Positions 38,508-47,602 are shown, numbered from the stretch's first letter. The stretch: 64,000 nucleotides of DNA from an uncultured Bryobacteraceae bacterium (GCA_937924525.1 CALDSU010000002.1:247069-311068); one strand, 5' to 3'. A program made the numbers and translations. Notes: generated from the letters alone by a model not told the origin.

Positions 38508-40025
38508 TTACGTCTGGGCCCGAAAATCGTGACGGCGCGTGACGATGGTGGCGTGCTTCTCCGCCTGCGTGACGCGGTCGGTGGCGGAGACCTTCAGGAT
38601 GCCGTTCTCGTCGATGTCGAAAGTGACTTCGATTTGCGGCACAGCCCGGGGCGCGGGCTGAATCCCGCTCAATTCGAACAGCCCCAGCCGCTGGTTGTCC
38701 CGGCAGAAGTGGCTTTCGCCCTGATAGACCCGAATTTCCACGGCCTCCTGGTTATCCGCCACGGTGGAGAACGTCCGGGTGGCCCGCGCGGGGATCGTGG
38801 TGTTGCGATCGATCAGGGGCGCGAACACCCCGCCTTGCGTTTCGATGCCGAGCGACAGCGGCGTCACATCGAGCAGCAGCACTCCTTTGAGGTCGCCCGC
38901 CAGCAACGCGCCTTGCACCGCCGCGCCCATAGCCACCACTTCGTCCGGGTTCAGGTTCTTGCGCGGCTCGCGCTGGAACATCTGCCGGACCATTTGCTGG
39001 ACCCGGGGCACCCGGGTCGATCCGCCCACCAGCAAGACTTCGGAGAGCTGCGAGGCGGAAAGACCCGCGTCGGCCATCGCCTGACGGCAGGGATCCACCA
39101 GCCGTTGCAGAATGTCGTCAATCAGGCTCTCGAACCGCGGCCGGTTCATGTGCAGCTCCAGGTGCTTGGGCCCACTGGAGTCCGAGCAGAGGAACGGAAC
39201 ATTGATGTCGGTCTCCTGCAAGGTCGACAGTTCCTTCTTGGCCGCTTCCGCCGCTTCCTTCAGGCGCTGGATCGCCATGGCGTCCTCATAGAGTTCAATG
39301 CCATGCGTCTTGGCGAACGCCTCGATCAGGCACCCCAGCAGCCGGTCGTCCAGGTTGTCGCCGCCCAGCCAGGTATCGCCATTGGTGGCTTTGACTTCGA
39401 CGACGCCGTCGCCGATTTGCAGGATCGAGATGTCGAAGGTGCCCCCGCCGAAATCGAAAACGGCGATGGTCTCGCTGCGGTGGTTGTCGAGCGAATAGGC
39501 CAGCGCGGCGGCGGTGGGCTCGTTGATGATGCGGCGGATGTTCAAACCCGCCAGCTCGCCCGCTTCCCGGGTCGCCTGTCGCTGCCGGTCATTGAAATAG
39601 GCGGGCACGGTGATCACGGCGTCCGTCACGCTCCCGCCTAGGTAATCCTCCGCGCTTTGCCGCAGCCGGTCCAGGATGATCGCGGAAATTTCCGGGGGAG
39701 TCAGCAGACGGGTCCCGATTTGCACGGCGGCTTCGCCGTCCTCGGTCGGCACCACCGGAAACGGCATCGCCGCAGCTAGGGTCTCCACTTCGTCGAACCG
39801 GCGGCCCATGAGGCGCTTGATCGAGAAGATGGTCCGCTCCGGGTTGGTGGTGGCCTGCCTTTTTGCCGTCTGCCCCACCAACAGCTCGCCAGCCCGGGAG
39901 AAGGCCACAACGGAAGGAGTGACCAGATTTCCTTCCCGGTTGGGGATGACTTTGGGCCGGCCCCCTTCCACCACCGCCACCACAGAGTTTGTGGTGCCTA
40001 AGTCTATGCCGATCACGCGATCCAT
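38508..40025 (-). CDS. Hsp70/DnaK-like chaperone lacking the C-terminal lid
   Basis: 505 residues against about 640 for DnaK. The nucleotide-binding domain is complete ([60 protein letters not shown]), and the beta part of the substrate-binding domain is present ([18 protein letters not shown] ... [16 protein letters not shown]). The protein then stops about ten residues later, so the helical lid and the DnaJ/GrpE-tuning tail are absent. The sequence after the stop shows no lid coding in any frame, so a recent frameshift is unlikely. It stands alone without dnaJ or grpE and is probably a specialised second Hsp70 rather than the housekeeping DnaK. Confidence 0.92.
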   Translation of the reverse strand: MDRVIGIDLGTTNSVVAVVEGGRPKVIPNREGNLVTPSVVAFSRAGELLVGQTAKRQATTNPERTIFSIKRLMGRRFDEVETLAAAMPFPVVPTEDGEAAVQIGTRLLTPPEISAIILDRLRQSAEDYLGGSVTDAVITVPAYFNDRQRQATREAGELAGLNIRRIINEPTAAALAYSLDNHRSETIAVFDFGGGTFDISILQIGDGVVEVKATNGDTWLGGDNLDDRLLGCLIEAFAKTHGIELYEDAMAIQRLKEAAEAAKKELSTLQETDINVPFLCSDSSGPKHLELHMNRPRFESLIDDILQRLVDPCRQAMADAGLSASQLSEVLLVGGSTRVPRVQQMVRQMFQREPRKNLNPDEVVAMGAAVQGALLAGDLKGVLLLDVTPLSLGIETQGGVFAPLIDRNTTIPARATRTFSTVADNQEAVEIRVYQGESHFCRDNQRLGLFELSGIQPAPRAVPQIEVTFDIDENGILKVSATDRVTQAEKHATIVTRRHDFRAQT

Positions 40026-40925
40026 AACGCAAAGAGCGTCCTGTCATTCCTATATCGTCAGAGAGCCGCCAGAGCATCACCCTGTTGTTACGCTTCCGAT
40101 AACCTGTTTTTTTCTAGTTGGTTAGAATCCAGCCGACGGAGGCCCGCCAGCCGCCCGGCATCCACCGTTCGCCTCAACGAGCGAATCTCGGGGAGTTCGC
40201 GAAAACACAGCGGCGCGCTCCCTTTCTTGAAACGGACGCGCACGAAGGGCTGAAGCCGACTCTCTATGTGAGCTACGTTGTTGAACACACAATACAAGCA
40301 GCGTTCCTTTCGGCGTCCGCGAATCAGCCCCACCGGCCTTCGTTTTCAAGCCAGGGGCAAGAACCTCCGGTTCGCGCTTCTCTTCTAAAGAAAAAGAAAT
40401 CGAAGGCCGGGCGCGTGACCCCCGCCGCGACATCGATTGATCCGGCAGCGGCTGCGCGAAGCGGAGCACCTTGCAAAGGGGAGGGAGGGATGACTCTCCA
40501 GAAACTTAACCGGCAAATTCTGTGATGGGAACAAGTTGCATATTGAGCCCGGCGGCCTGTTTGGCCACCCATGGTAGTGGCTGCTGGCGGTCTTTGGTTT
40601 CGCAGTGTTCCATTCCCTTATCTACGTACGCGTGACCGAACTTGAGCATGCGCACGGCCGCTGCGCTTCCTGGTGGCGCTCAATCACGACGTCGAGAACG
40701 CCCTCCGGCCTCACCGTAGCAGCAGTGATCGGGCCGCCCTGCCTGTGTCCTGAAGGCGCAGCCGGCTGAGGTCGCCTGCCTGTCTCGCGGACGTGGCAGG
40801 CGAGGCAGAGCGTGAGGTGTTGGTGTCCGGCGATCTGTGCCAAGCGTAGCCGATATCGTGCAAAGTTGACCGGGTTCGCGCCCAACCGTTACTGTAAGGA
40901 ATCGTCTCCGCATGGAGAATCGCCG
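40026..40925. other. Mostly non-coding 0.9-kb stretch
   Basis: No complete gene is convincing here. The region is less GC-rich than its surroundings in parts (for example A-rich 40383-40405). A C-terminal remnant of an XRE-type antitoxin gene is at 40646-40753. It separates the divergent Hsp70 and PEP-CTERM genes, so their promoters should lie within it; no clear -35/-10 pair was found. Confidence 0.4.
40646..40753 (+). pseudogene. Remnant of the C-terminus of an XRE-family antitoxin gene
   Basis: After an in-frame TGA at 40643-40645, the frame encodes RFLVALNHDVE followed by ALRPHRSS and stops at 40751-40753. This is the usual C-terminal ending of short XRE/HigA-like antitoxins (RFLxALGxDVEIVIRP). 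The helix-turn-helix part is missing and no start or ribosome site remains, so I read it as a decayed fragment. The match is short, which limits confidence. Confidence 0.4.
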
Positions 40926-41639
40926 ATGCTTCGCCGCGCGCTGTTTTGGTTGACGCTGAGCGTGGGCGCCCCGGTAGTTTGGGCCGCGCCGGTGTCCACG
41001 TGGATCTTCGTTGACGGGGTCGACTACTCCGATCACTTGCGATTGTCTCGCGAGGGCGCCCTTTACCGCTTCCAGGGAACCATCCTCGGACCCGGTTTCC
41101 GGCTGAGCGCGGACTTTCTCATCAATCCTGACCCATTTGTCGACTATGGCCTGGAGTTTGTCAGCGATGACTGTCCGGGCGGCAATTGCTTGATAGTCCC
41201 GCCCAACATCATCACCGTCGTCGAGTTCGAGGATGGGCCGTGGAGCGGCCTTTACAGCAGTTTCTACATGTTTGTGCGGGACGCGAACAACGACGGGCGG
41301 GTCTCCGCCACGGGAATGCTGCCGGGCGGGCGCATGATGTACACGAGCGTGGAAGGCACGCCGTACCATCAATTAGGGAACGGCTGCTCGTTTCAGGACG
41401 TCACTGCTGGTTTCTCATCGGTCTGCGACGATGCAACGTTGTACTCGCTCATCCCCGAGACGGGAACGAACGGTCTGCTGATGCTGCAAATCAGCTTCCT
41501 GCCCTCGCTCGGCGATGCGTTCAGTTTCCGGGGCACGGCCGCGTTGGTGCCGGAGCCGGCGACTTGGTCGCTGCTGTTGCTGGCGGTGGTTCCGCTGTGG
41601 CGCTGGCGCCGCCGTCCATCTGGTCCCGATGCACGCTGA
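40926..41639 (+). CDS. PEP-CTERM sorting domain protein
   Basis: 237 residues. It has a signal peptide (ALFWLTLSVGAPVVWA) and ends with the PEP-CTERM tripartite signal: VPEPATW, a hydrophobic stretch (SLLLLAVVPLW), then RWRRRP. Such proteins are processed by an exosortase at the inner membrane and displayed or released with exopolysaccharide. The middle has no recognisable domain; two Cys pairs (DDCPGGNC, GCSF...VCDD) could form disulfides. ATG 40926 has GGAG eight bases upstream. The exosortase itself is not in the window. The next gene starts 11 bases before this one ends. Confidence 0.85.
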   Translation: MLRRALFWLTLSVGAPVVWAAPVSTWIFVDGVDYSDHLRLSREGALYRFQGTILGPGFRLSADFLINPDPFVDYGLEFVSDDCPGGNCLIVPPNIITVVEFEDGPWSGLYSSFYMFVRDANNDGRVSATGMLPGGRMMYTSVEGTPYHQLGNGCSFQDVTAGFSSVCDDATLYSLIPETGTNGLLMLQISFLPSLGDAFSFRGTAALVPEPATWSLLLLAVVPLWRWRRRPSGPDAR

Positions 41640-42435
41640 AATCGCTCAACTGTTCGATCTGCATGGCCGCGTCGCGCTGGTGACCGGCGGCGCGCGCCAC
41701 CTGGGATACGACGCGGCTTCGATTCTGGCGGCGGCCGGCTGTGATGTGGCGATTACCTCGCGGGACGGGGACAGCGCCGAGGCCTCGGCGGAGCGACTCG
41801 CCGCCGCCTACGGCGTCGAGACGCTGGGCCTGGCGCTGGACCAGACGCGTTTTGCCGCCGTGGCCGCCGCCGTCGACAAGGCGGTTGCCTGGAAAGGCCG
41901 CATCGACATTCTGGTGAACAACGCGGGCGGAGGAGTGGGCGCCAGTCCCGCCAAATTGCTCGAGCGCGATCCGGCGGACATTCAGTTGCTCATCGACACC
42001 AATCTCACCGGGGTGCTGTACTGCTGCCGCCAGGTGGGGGCTTCGATGGCGGCCCGGCGCTCGGGGAAGATCATCAACATCGCCTCGATCGCCGGCATGT
42101 GCGGCCGGGACCGCCGGGTGTACGATCGCACCGGGCTCAGAGGCCAGCCCGTGGAGTACGCGGCCGCCAAGGCAGGCGTCATCGGCATGACGAGGGACTT
42201 GGCCGGCTACTTTTCTCCCATGGGCATTTGCGTCAATGCGATCTCCCCGGGAGGTTTCGAACGGGGGCAGCCCGAGGCGTTTATCCGCGAGTACAGCGAT
42301 CGCACCCCGCTCGGGCGGATGGGGCGCGACGGTATCGATCTGAAAGGCGCCATCCTGTTCCTGGCCTCACCCGCCTCCGACTATGTGACGGGTCAGAACC
42401 TGGCAGTGGACGGTGGATTTGTCCTCTGGAAGTAG
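41629..42435 (+). CDS. Short-chain dehydrogenase/reductase (SDR)
   Basis: 268 residues, classical SDR. The cofactor motif is VTGGARHLG (TGxxxxxG near residue 20). ILVNNAGGG is the NNAG motif. The catalytic Ser is in NIASIAGMCGRD and the active-site YxxxK is EYAAAKAG. The C-terminal GQNLAVDGGFVLWK is typical of gluconate- or 3-oxoacyl-type reductases. Compared with common members there is an insert of about 12 residues between the Ser and Tyr (RDRRVYDRTGLRGQP). NAD(P)-dependent oxidation of a sugar or polyol is the most likely role. ATG 41629 overlaps the PEP-CTERM gene end by 11 bases. Confidence 0.9.
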   Translation: MHAEIAQLFDLHGRVALVTGGARHLGYDAASILAAAGCDVAITSRDGDSAEASAERLAAAYGVETLGLALDQTRFAAVAAAVDKAVAWKGRIDILVNNAGGGVGASPAKLLERDPADIQLLIDTNLTGVLYCCRQVGASMAARRSGKIINIASIAGMCGRDRRVYDRTGLRGQPVEYAAAKAGVIGMTRDLAGYFSPMGICVNAISPGGFERGQPEAFIREYSDRTPLGRMGRDGIDLKGAILFLASPASDYVTGQNLAVDGGFVLWK

Positions 42436-42475
42436 AAAAAAGAAGTACAAAAGCGTCCGCTACCCTTTTTTGCGG
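42436..42475. terminator. Possible bidirectional terminator between SDR and methyltransferase genes
   Basis: AAAAAAG at 42437-42443 and CTTTTTT further on flank a small AGCG-TC-CGCT hairpin, so each strand has a stem followed by a T run. The sequence overlaps the last codons of the methyltransferase gene on the minus strand. Confidence 0.35.
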
Positions 42476-43416
42476 GCCTCGATCATGATGGTGGATCCGG
42501 CTCGGCAGGCGGCCTCCATCAAAGTGAAAGGCAGGGCGGCGAGCACCAGCGAGAGGTAGAGCAGGTTCCTGGCGAGGCGGCCGGGCGTGCTCTCGGGATT
42601 CCGGCGGACCCGGCGCGCCATCGGGTCGAGTCCCGGCACAAGGCTGGTGGCGAAGCCGGCCGGATTGTCGCGCAGGGAAAAAAACTTCCGGCGCAAGACG
42701 GTAAAGCCGCAAGCTTCCAGCAGCGTCTCCAGATCCGACGCCCGAAAGTGGAACAGATGCCGGGGCACGTCCAGGCCGTTCCACGACTCTCCAAACAGAA
42801 GGAATTGCCAGCAATCGGCATTCGGCACCTGCACGATGAGGCGTCCCTGCGGGCGGAGCAAATCGAAGGCCACCCGCAGATAGACCGCCGGGTCATACAG
42901 GTGCTCGAGTACGTGGAACATCGACACGGCCGCGCAGGAGCCCGGCGGCAGGGGGGCTTGCGACAGGGTGCCGCAGATGGTGGGAACGCCGTTCGCCCTC
43001 CACGCCACTGTCGCGGCCGCCAGGGAAAAATCCAAACCCAGCACCGGAATCCCGCGCTCCTTCAGCAGGCGCAAGAGCAACCCGCCGCCGCAGCCCACGT
43101 CCAACAGCAGACCGCGTTCCTCCGAATCCCGGAACGCGCGCTCGACGAAGCGGACATGATCGAGCAGCACGAGACGCCGGTAACGCTCTTCCAGCCAGCC
43201 GGCAAGCGTCTCCCCCGCCGCGTGCCAGTACTCGTCCGGGTAATAGCGCCCCAACTCCTCCGGGGGAGGGGGCGGAGACAGGCGGCTCAGCCCGCATTGC
43301 TGACACGCGACGATCTGAAACTGGTCGGAGGTCGTCTGATAGAGCCGGTCCCGGGCGGTAAACAGCAGGCGGCTTCCGGGATTTCCGCACGCCGGACACG
43401 GTTCGGCGCGCCTCAC
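42460..43416 (-). CDS. Class I SAM-dependent methyltransferase with N-terminal zinc ribbon
   Basis: 318 residues from GTG 43416, which overlaps the stop of the upstream glycosyltransferase gene (GTGA). It begins with a four-Cys zinc ribbon (CPACG ... CQQCG). The SAM motif follows (LLLDVGCGGGLLLRLL, near residue 130), then VSMFHVLEHLYDPAVYLR. A hydrophobic tail (ARNLLYLSLVLAALPFTLMEA) may anchor it to the membrane. This layout is that of methyltransferases found in surface-polysaccharide clusters. Coupling to the GT2 gene supports a role in modifying a glycan or glycolipid. The open frame extends back to 43704 but overlaps the GT2 gene. Confidence 0.88.
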   Translation of the reverse strand: MRRAEPCPACGNPGSRLLFTARDRLYQTTSDQFQIVACQQCGLSRLSPPPPPEELGRYYPDEYWHAAGETLAGWLEERYRRLVLLDHVRFVERAFRDSEERGLLLDVGCGGGLLLRLLKERGIPVLGLDFSLAAATVAWRANGVPTICGTLSQAPLPPGSCAAVSMFHVLEHLYDPAVYLRVAFDLLRPQGRLIVQVPNADCWQFLLFGESWNGLDVPRHLFHFRASDLETLLEACGFTVLRRKFFSLRDNPAGFATSLVPGLDPMARRVRRNPESTPGRLARNLLYLSLVLAALPFTLMEAACRAGSTIMIEARKKG

Positions 43417-44498
43417 CAGGGAGCCGCCTGCCGGCTGAGCTGGCGGAGGCAGATCCGGTGACGCCAGAGGAGTTTCAGGATCTGGCTGGCCGTCATCCGC
43501 CGGATCAAAGAGCGACGTTTGGCGATCATCTTCGGCACGAGGGGCAGCGCCTGAAGGCCGCCCCGCAGCAGCGCGCGGGCGACCCGCAGCTTGCCCGCCA
43601 AACCTGGAAACCGGGCCGCCTCGCCCTGTCCCTGGGTCGCCGCCCAGGCCCCGGCCGCGATCCTGGCCAGGTAAAAGATCGCGTTCAGCCATAACAGGCT
43701 CCAAGGGAAAAGTTTAGCTACCAGCCAGATTCGATTGCGCTCGATCAGCTCGATCCGGCGCAAATTGTCGAGTCCCAGTGTCGCGCCTCGCCGGTGACGG
43801 ACCACCGCGCCGGGCGCGTACCAGCACGTCCAGCCCGCCAACCTGGCCCGCAAGCCCAGCTCGGCGTCATCGGCATAGGCGAAAAAATCCTCATCAAATC
43901 CGCCCAGCTCCGCCAGCAACTCGCGGCGGTAGAGGGCGGCGCAACCGTCCGGCCAAAGCACCTCTTCGGTGTGGTCGTATTGTCCCTCATCCCGCTCGCC
44001 GGCGCCACGCCCCCGGTTCTGGCCGTCCCAATAAATGACATGGCCGGCTTTGTCAATGATCTCCGGTTGGTCGTGGACCACGATCTTGGCGGCGATCATG
44101 CCCGCCTCGGGATGCTTGCCGGCAAGCTCCACCATGGCGCTTAACCAGTGCGGATCGGCCACCGCGTCGTTGTTCAGCAAGGCGATGTACGCCGACGCAG
44201 AGGCGGCTTGAATTCCCTGATTATTCGCGGCGCAAAAGCCGCGGTTCTCTTGGTTTCGCAAGAGCCGGACCTGGGGATACCTGCTCGCAACCAGTTCGGC
44301 CGACCCGTCATCCGAGCCATTATCCACGACGATGATTTCTACCGCTTCCGCCGGGTAGTCCTGGCGCAAAAGGGAATCCAACGCCTCGCGCAACAGATCG
44401 CGGCGGTTCCAGTTCACTACGATGACCGCTACCCTTGGGAACAAGTTAATGAACGGCACGTCTTCCGCCGCCGGCATAGGCGGCGGACGGATCCTCAT
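43413..44498 (-). CDS. Family 2 glycosyltransferase (rhamnosyltransferase-like)
   Basis: 361 residues from ATG 44498, with GGGAGA upstream. The GT2 core is present: VAVIVVNWNRRDLLREALDS, IIVVDNGSDDGS, ENRGFCAANNQGI, LLNNDAVADPHWL (the DxD-equivalent) and GFDEDFFAYADDAELGLRA. This pattern is that of WbbL-type rhamnosyltransferases that add sugars to surface polysaccharides. The C-terminal part has hydrophobic and basic helices, suggesting membrane association. It is followed directly by the methyltransferase gene. On the minus strand TATAAT (44525-44520) gives a suitable -10 for this operon. Confidence 0.9.
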   Translation of the reverse strand: MRIRPPPMPAAEDVPFINLFPRVAVIVVNWNRRDLLREALDSLLRQDYPAEAVEIIVVDNGSDDGSAELVASRYPQVRLLRNQENRGFCAANNQGIQAASASAYIALLNNDAVADPHWLSAMVELAGKHPEAGMIAAKIVVHDQPEIIDKAGHVIYWDGQNRGRGAGERDEGQYDHTEEVLWPDGCAALYRRELLAELGGFDEDFFAYADDAELGLRARLAGWTCWYAPGAVVRHRRGATLGLDNLRRIELIERNRIWLVAKLFPWSLLWLNAIFYLARIAAGAWAATQGQGEAARFPGLAGKLRVARALLRGGLQALPLVPKMIAKRRSLIRRMTASQILKLLWRHRICLRQLSRQAAPW

Positions 44499-44519
44499 CC
44501 GATCTCCCGCACCCGGTGT

Positions 44520-44525
44520 ATTATA
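44520..44525 (-). promoter_or_regulatory. -10 element of the GT2-methyltransferase operon
   Basis: A perfect TATAAT on the minus strand, 22 bases upstream of the ATG at 44498, in the A/T-rich sequence TGTATTATACAAG. No good -35 is visible at 16-18 bases. Confidence 0.45.
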
Positions 44526-44617
44526 CAAGAGTAGAAGTATGCCGCCGCATCCGTGGTCGTAGTGTCTGTCAGACGAGCCCAGATCCGGCCCGAGCGGCGG
44601 AGTGGGACGCGGAAGTT

Positions 44618-45484
44618 ATGCCCGAAAACGCCACGATCGGCGAAAGCCTGCGCCAACTGCGAGAGGAGCGGGGCTTTTCGCTCGAACAGATCGCCGCTGA
44701 GACCAAGATTCGCTCCCGGCTGCTTCGGGCGATCGAAGAGAACGACTTCGACCAGCTTCCCGGAGGAGTCTTCCGCCGCAGCTTTGTCCTTCAATATGCG
44801 AAATATTTAGGCGCGGATGCCGAGGAAGTGGGGCGCCAGCTCGGCGAATTGCGCCCGTTCCAGGAAACCCCGCCGGTCCCGGGGGAGGTTGCCGGCCACG
44901 TCGCTCCCGAGATTTCTCCCCTCACGCCGGAACGGGACTGGAGCGGGCTGCGCACGTCTTTGGGGTCGTTTCTCGCGGTGGTGGGGGTCATCTTGGTCTG
45001 CGCCACGATGTACTCGTGGTGGCGCGCGGAGAACCGCTCGTCGCTGACGGGGGCGCCGCCGGTGGCGTCGTCGGCGCCCGAGGGGTCCCCCGAGCCGCAG
45101 CCCCCCGCGGCCGCCGCGCCGGCAGCGAATGCTGCCGCGAAACCCGAACCATGGCCGGCGCCGCCTTCCCCCGCCGCAGGAGAAGCCATGCCGTCCGCCG
45201 CTTCGGTCCAGGTCGGGCTGGTTGCCGAAGAGTTGACGTGGATTCAGGCCACCAGCGACGGCAAACGGGTGTTCGCCGACGCGCTGCAAGCCAATCAGAC
45301 CCGGACCATCGAAGCCGCCGATCGGGTGCGCTTGCTGATCGGCAATGCGGGCGGCGTCAAGATCCAACTGAACGGCAAGGAGATTCCACAGGTGGGTCCG
45401 CGCGGACAGGTGCGCGTGGTTGAGTTGCGGGCGGACGGCTATGAGATTGTGCCACGCACGCCGCCTACCCCCGAGCCGCTCTGA
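44618..45484 (+). CDS. rodZ: RodZ-like helix-turn-helix membrane protein
   Basis: 288 residues. An N-terminal HTH domain (IGESLRQLREERGFSLEQIA ... TKIRSRLLRAIEENDFDQLPG ... FVLQYAKYLG, 1-85) is the cytoplasmic MreB-binding type. One membrane helix follows (LGSFLAVVGVILVCATMYSWW, about 118-138), then a Pro/Ala-rich linker and a C-terminal DUF4115 beta domain (ELTWIQATSDGKRVFADALQ ... KIQLNGKEIPQVG). This order is that of RodZ, which links MreB filaments to the envelope in rod-shaped cells. ATG 44618 has GGAAG just upstream. Its last 46 bases overlap the end of pgsA on the other strand. Confidence 0.88.
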   Translation: MPENATIGESLRQLREERGFSLEQIAAETKIRSRLLRAIEENDFDQLPGGVFRRSFVLQYAKYLGADAEEVGRQLGELRPFQETPPVPGEVAGHVAPEISPLTPERDWSGLRTSLGSFLAVVGVILVCATMYSWWRAENRSSLTGAPPVASSAPEGSPEPQPPAAAAPAANAAAKPEPWPAPPSPAAGEAMPSAASVQVGLVAEELTWIQATSDGKRVFADALQANQTRTIEAADRVRLLIGNAGGVKIQLNGKEIPQVGPRGQVRVVELRADGYEIVPRTPPTPEPL

Positions 45485-46155
45485 GACATCGCGGCCCGCG
45501 CTTCCCTGCGCCGACGGCGTTCCAGCAGCAGCAACTCCCGTCTGCGCCGGTTCTTGATCCGGTCGTCGATCCGCCTCCAGAACTTCCGGAAATAATCCAC
45601 GGCCGACGCGGTCGCGAAGATCACCACGGCCCACATCAGCCCGTGCGCCCAACTTTGCAGTTCCGGATGCCGGATGGACGCCATAATGAGGGAGATGGCC
45701 AGAACCTCCGCGACCATCTTGGTCTTGCCCAGTTCGCTGGCCTTGATCGTGTAGCCCTCGGCGGCGGCGATGCTGCGCAACCCAGAGACCGCAAATTCCC
45801 GTCCGATAATCAGGATCACCATCCAGGCCGGAACCGCCCGCACCTGCACCAGCGACACGAGGGCCGCCGAAATCAACAGCTTGTCGGCGATGGGATCCAA
45901 TAGCGTTCCGATGGTGGTCACCTGCCCCCAGCGGCGAGCAAGGTATCCGTCCAGCAGGTCGGTGGCGGCGGCCACCAGAAAGATCGCCAGCGCAAGCCAC
46001 TCGTTGGTGATCTCAATCCCCCACGCCTCGAACTGAAGCTGTTCCTGAACCAGCGCCGCCACCAGCAACGGAACGAAGAAAATCCTCGTCAACGTAAGGA
46101 AATTGGGCAAGTTTACCCGGCGCGACGCGCGATCTGGGGTTTGTTCCACCACCAT
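45439..46155 (-). CDS. pgsA: CDP-diacylglycerol-glycerol-3-phosphate 3-phosphatidyltransferase
   Basis: 238 residues with six or so membrane helices. The CDP-alcohol phosphatidyltransferase motif is complete: DGYLARRWGQVTTIGTLLDPIAD, with DG, AR, G, D and D at the required spacing. NLPNFLTLTRIFFVPLL at the start is typical of PgsA. It makes phosphatidylglycerol phosphate in the inner membrane. An Arg-rich tail follows the last helix, and the final residues are coded antisense to the end of rodZ. ATG 46155 lacks a ribosome site, but TATAGT ends four bases before it, suggesting a leaderless transcript. It lies 112 bases downstream of hflX. Confidence 0.93.
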   Translation of the reverse strand: MVVEQTPDRASRRVNLPNFLTLTRIFFVPLLVAALVQEQLQFEAWGIEITNEWLALAIFLVAAATDLLDGYLARRWGQVTTIGTLLDPIADKLLISAALVSLVQVRAVPAWMVILIIGREFAVSGLRSIAAAEGYTIKASELGKTKMVAEVLAISLIMASIRHPELQSWAHGLMWAVVIFATASAVDYFRKFWRRIDDRIKNRRRRELLLLERRRRREARAAMSQSGSGVGGVRGTIS

Positions 46156-46159
46156 ACTG

Positions 46160-46189
46160 ACTATAATCTCGGGGGACCGGAACCGACAA
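46160..46189 (-). promoter_or_regulatory. Possible leaderless promoter of pgsA
   Basis: On the minus strand TTGTCG and TATAGT are separated by about 18 bases, and TATAGT ends four bases before the pgsA ATG. Initiation would fall on or next to the start codon. No Shine-Dalgarno sequence is present, which fits. Confidence 0.35.
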
Positions 46190-46267
46190 CTCCAGGCGCG
46201 TGGCCCCGTTCCAGCTTGTGCGCCCTGTGGAAATGCCCAGAGCCTTAAGATCATCTCCTCGCGGCGT

Positions 46268-47602
46268 TTAGATCGTAACGGACGACTCGTTATCCACAGC
46301 TTCTTCCACAGGCGGGCGGGGTTCCCCCGCTACCTCCCAACGGGCCAGACGACGCCTTAAGGACTGGGGAACCTCCACTTCGAACTCGCAGCATTCGCCC
46401 GTATACCGGGTGTGGAGAACGCGGGCGCACTCGTGCAACAGGTGAGCGGTAGCCCCATCCCCTGCCGGCAGGCGGAACACGGTGCGCACAAGGGGATCAA
46501 ATGCCAGGACTTGGTCGATGACTTCCAAAAGGCGGTCTACCCCGCGGCCATCCACCGCGGAGATGGCGGCCGCCCCCACGAACCGGGAGGCCTCCGCTCC
46601 CGGCAGAAGACCGCGCCGCAGACCCTCGACGTCCACCCCCGGCAGGAGGTCGATCTTGTTCATCACCAGCACCTGCGGCGTCCGGCCCGCGCCGATTTCA
46701 TCGAGCACGTCCAGGACATGCGCCACGTGCGCCGGCGCCCGTGGCGCGGCGGCGTCCACCACGTGCAAAATGAGCGCCGCGTCCGCCACTTCTTCGAGCG
46801 TGGCGCGAAACGCCGTGACCAGCGTGGTGGGCAGATTGCGAATGAACCCGACGGTATCGCCGAGCAGCACCCTCCGCCGGGAGGGCAGCGCCAGTGCGCG
46901 CACGGTCGGATCCAGGGTCGCGAACATGCGCGCGTCGCTGAGCACGCCGGCGCGCGTCAGCGAGTTGAACAGAGTGGATTTTCCCGCGTTGGTGTACCCG
47001 GCCGTCACCAGCGTCGGCAGCGGCGCCGCCGCGCGTTGCCGCCGGTGCAACAAGCGGCTTCCCCGCACCGCTTCCAAATCCTGGTTCAGCTTGCGGATCC
47101 GCCGGCCGATGCGGCGGCGGTCGGTCTCCAATTGCGTTTCGCCGGGACCCCGCGTGCCAATGCCGCCGCCCAGCCGGGACATCGCGACTCCCCGGCCCGT
47201 GAGCCGGGGCAGCAGGTAGTTCAGTTGCGCCAGTTCCACCTGCAAGCGGCCTTCCCGCGTGCGGGCCCGGCTGGCGAAGATATCCAGAATGAGCTGCGTC
47301 CGGTTGATCACCTTGACGTCCAGAGCCTGTTCCAGATTCCGCTGCTGGGTGGGAGTGATTTCCGGATCGAAGATGACCACGTCCGCGCCGGCGCCCTCGA
47401 CCAGCGACCGCAGTTCCGTCAGTTTTCCGGCTCCGACCAGGGTCGCCGGGTCCGCCGCTTCGCGAACCTGCAACAGGCGGCCGCAGACCTCCGCGCCCGC
47501 ACTCGCGGCAAGCTCCGCCAGTTCGTCCAAAGACTCCTCCGGATCGTCGCTGATCCCCGGCGGCCGTCCGCGGCGGCCTGTCCAGCCAAAGCCAACCAGC
47601 AC
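46268..47602 (-). CDS. hflX: GTPase HflX
   Basis: 444 residues. The HflX N-terminal domain (LVGAGKLTELRSLVEGAGAD, VINRTQLILDIFASRARTREG) leads through the Gly-rich stretch (GIGTRGPGETQLE) to the G domain. The P-loop is GYTNAGKS, G3 is DTVGF and G4 is NKID. HflX is a ribosome-binding GTPase that splits stalled 70S ribosomes, especially after heat stress. GTG 47602 has GGGAG six bases upstream; no other start codon lies between it and the hfq stop. It follows hfq by 48 bases, the conserved hfq-hflX order of enterobacteria. Confidence 0.95.
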   Translation of the reverse strand: MLVGFGWTGRRGRPPGISDDPEESLDELAELAASAGAEVCGRLLQVREAADPATLVGAGKLTELRSLVEGAGADVVIFDPEITPTQQRNLEQALDVKVINRTQLILDIFASRARTREGRLQVELAQLNYLLPRLTGRGVAMSRLGGGIGTRGPGETQLETDRRRIGRRIRKLNQDLEAVRGSRLLHRRQRAAAPLPTLVTAGYTNAGKSTLFNSLTRAGVLSDARMFATLDPTVRALALPSRRRVLLGDTVGFIRNLPTTLVTAFRATLEEVADAALILHVVDAAAPRAPAHVAHVLDVLDEIGAGRTPQVLVMNKIDLLPGVDVEGLRRGLLPGAEASRFVGAAAISAVDGRGVDRLLEVIDQVLAFDPLVRTVFRLPAGDGATAHLLHECARVLHTRYTGECCEFEVEVPQSLRRRLARWEVAGEPRPPVEEAVDNESSVTI

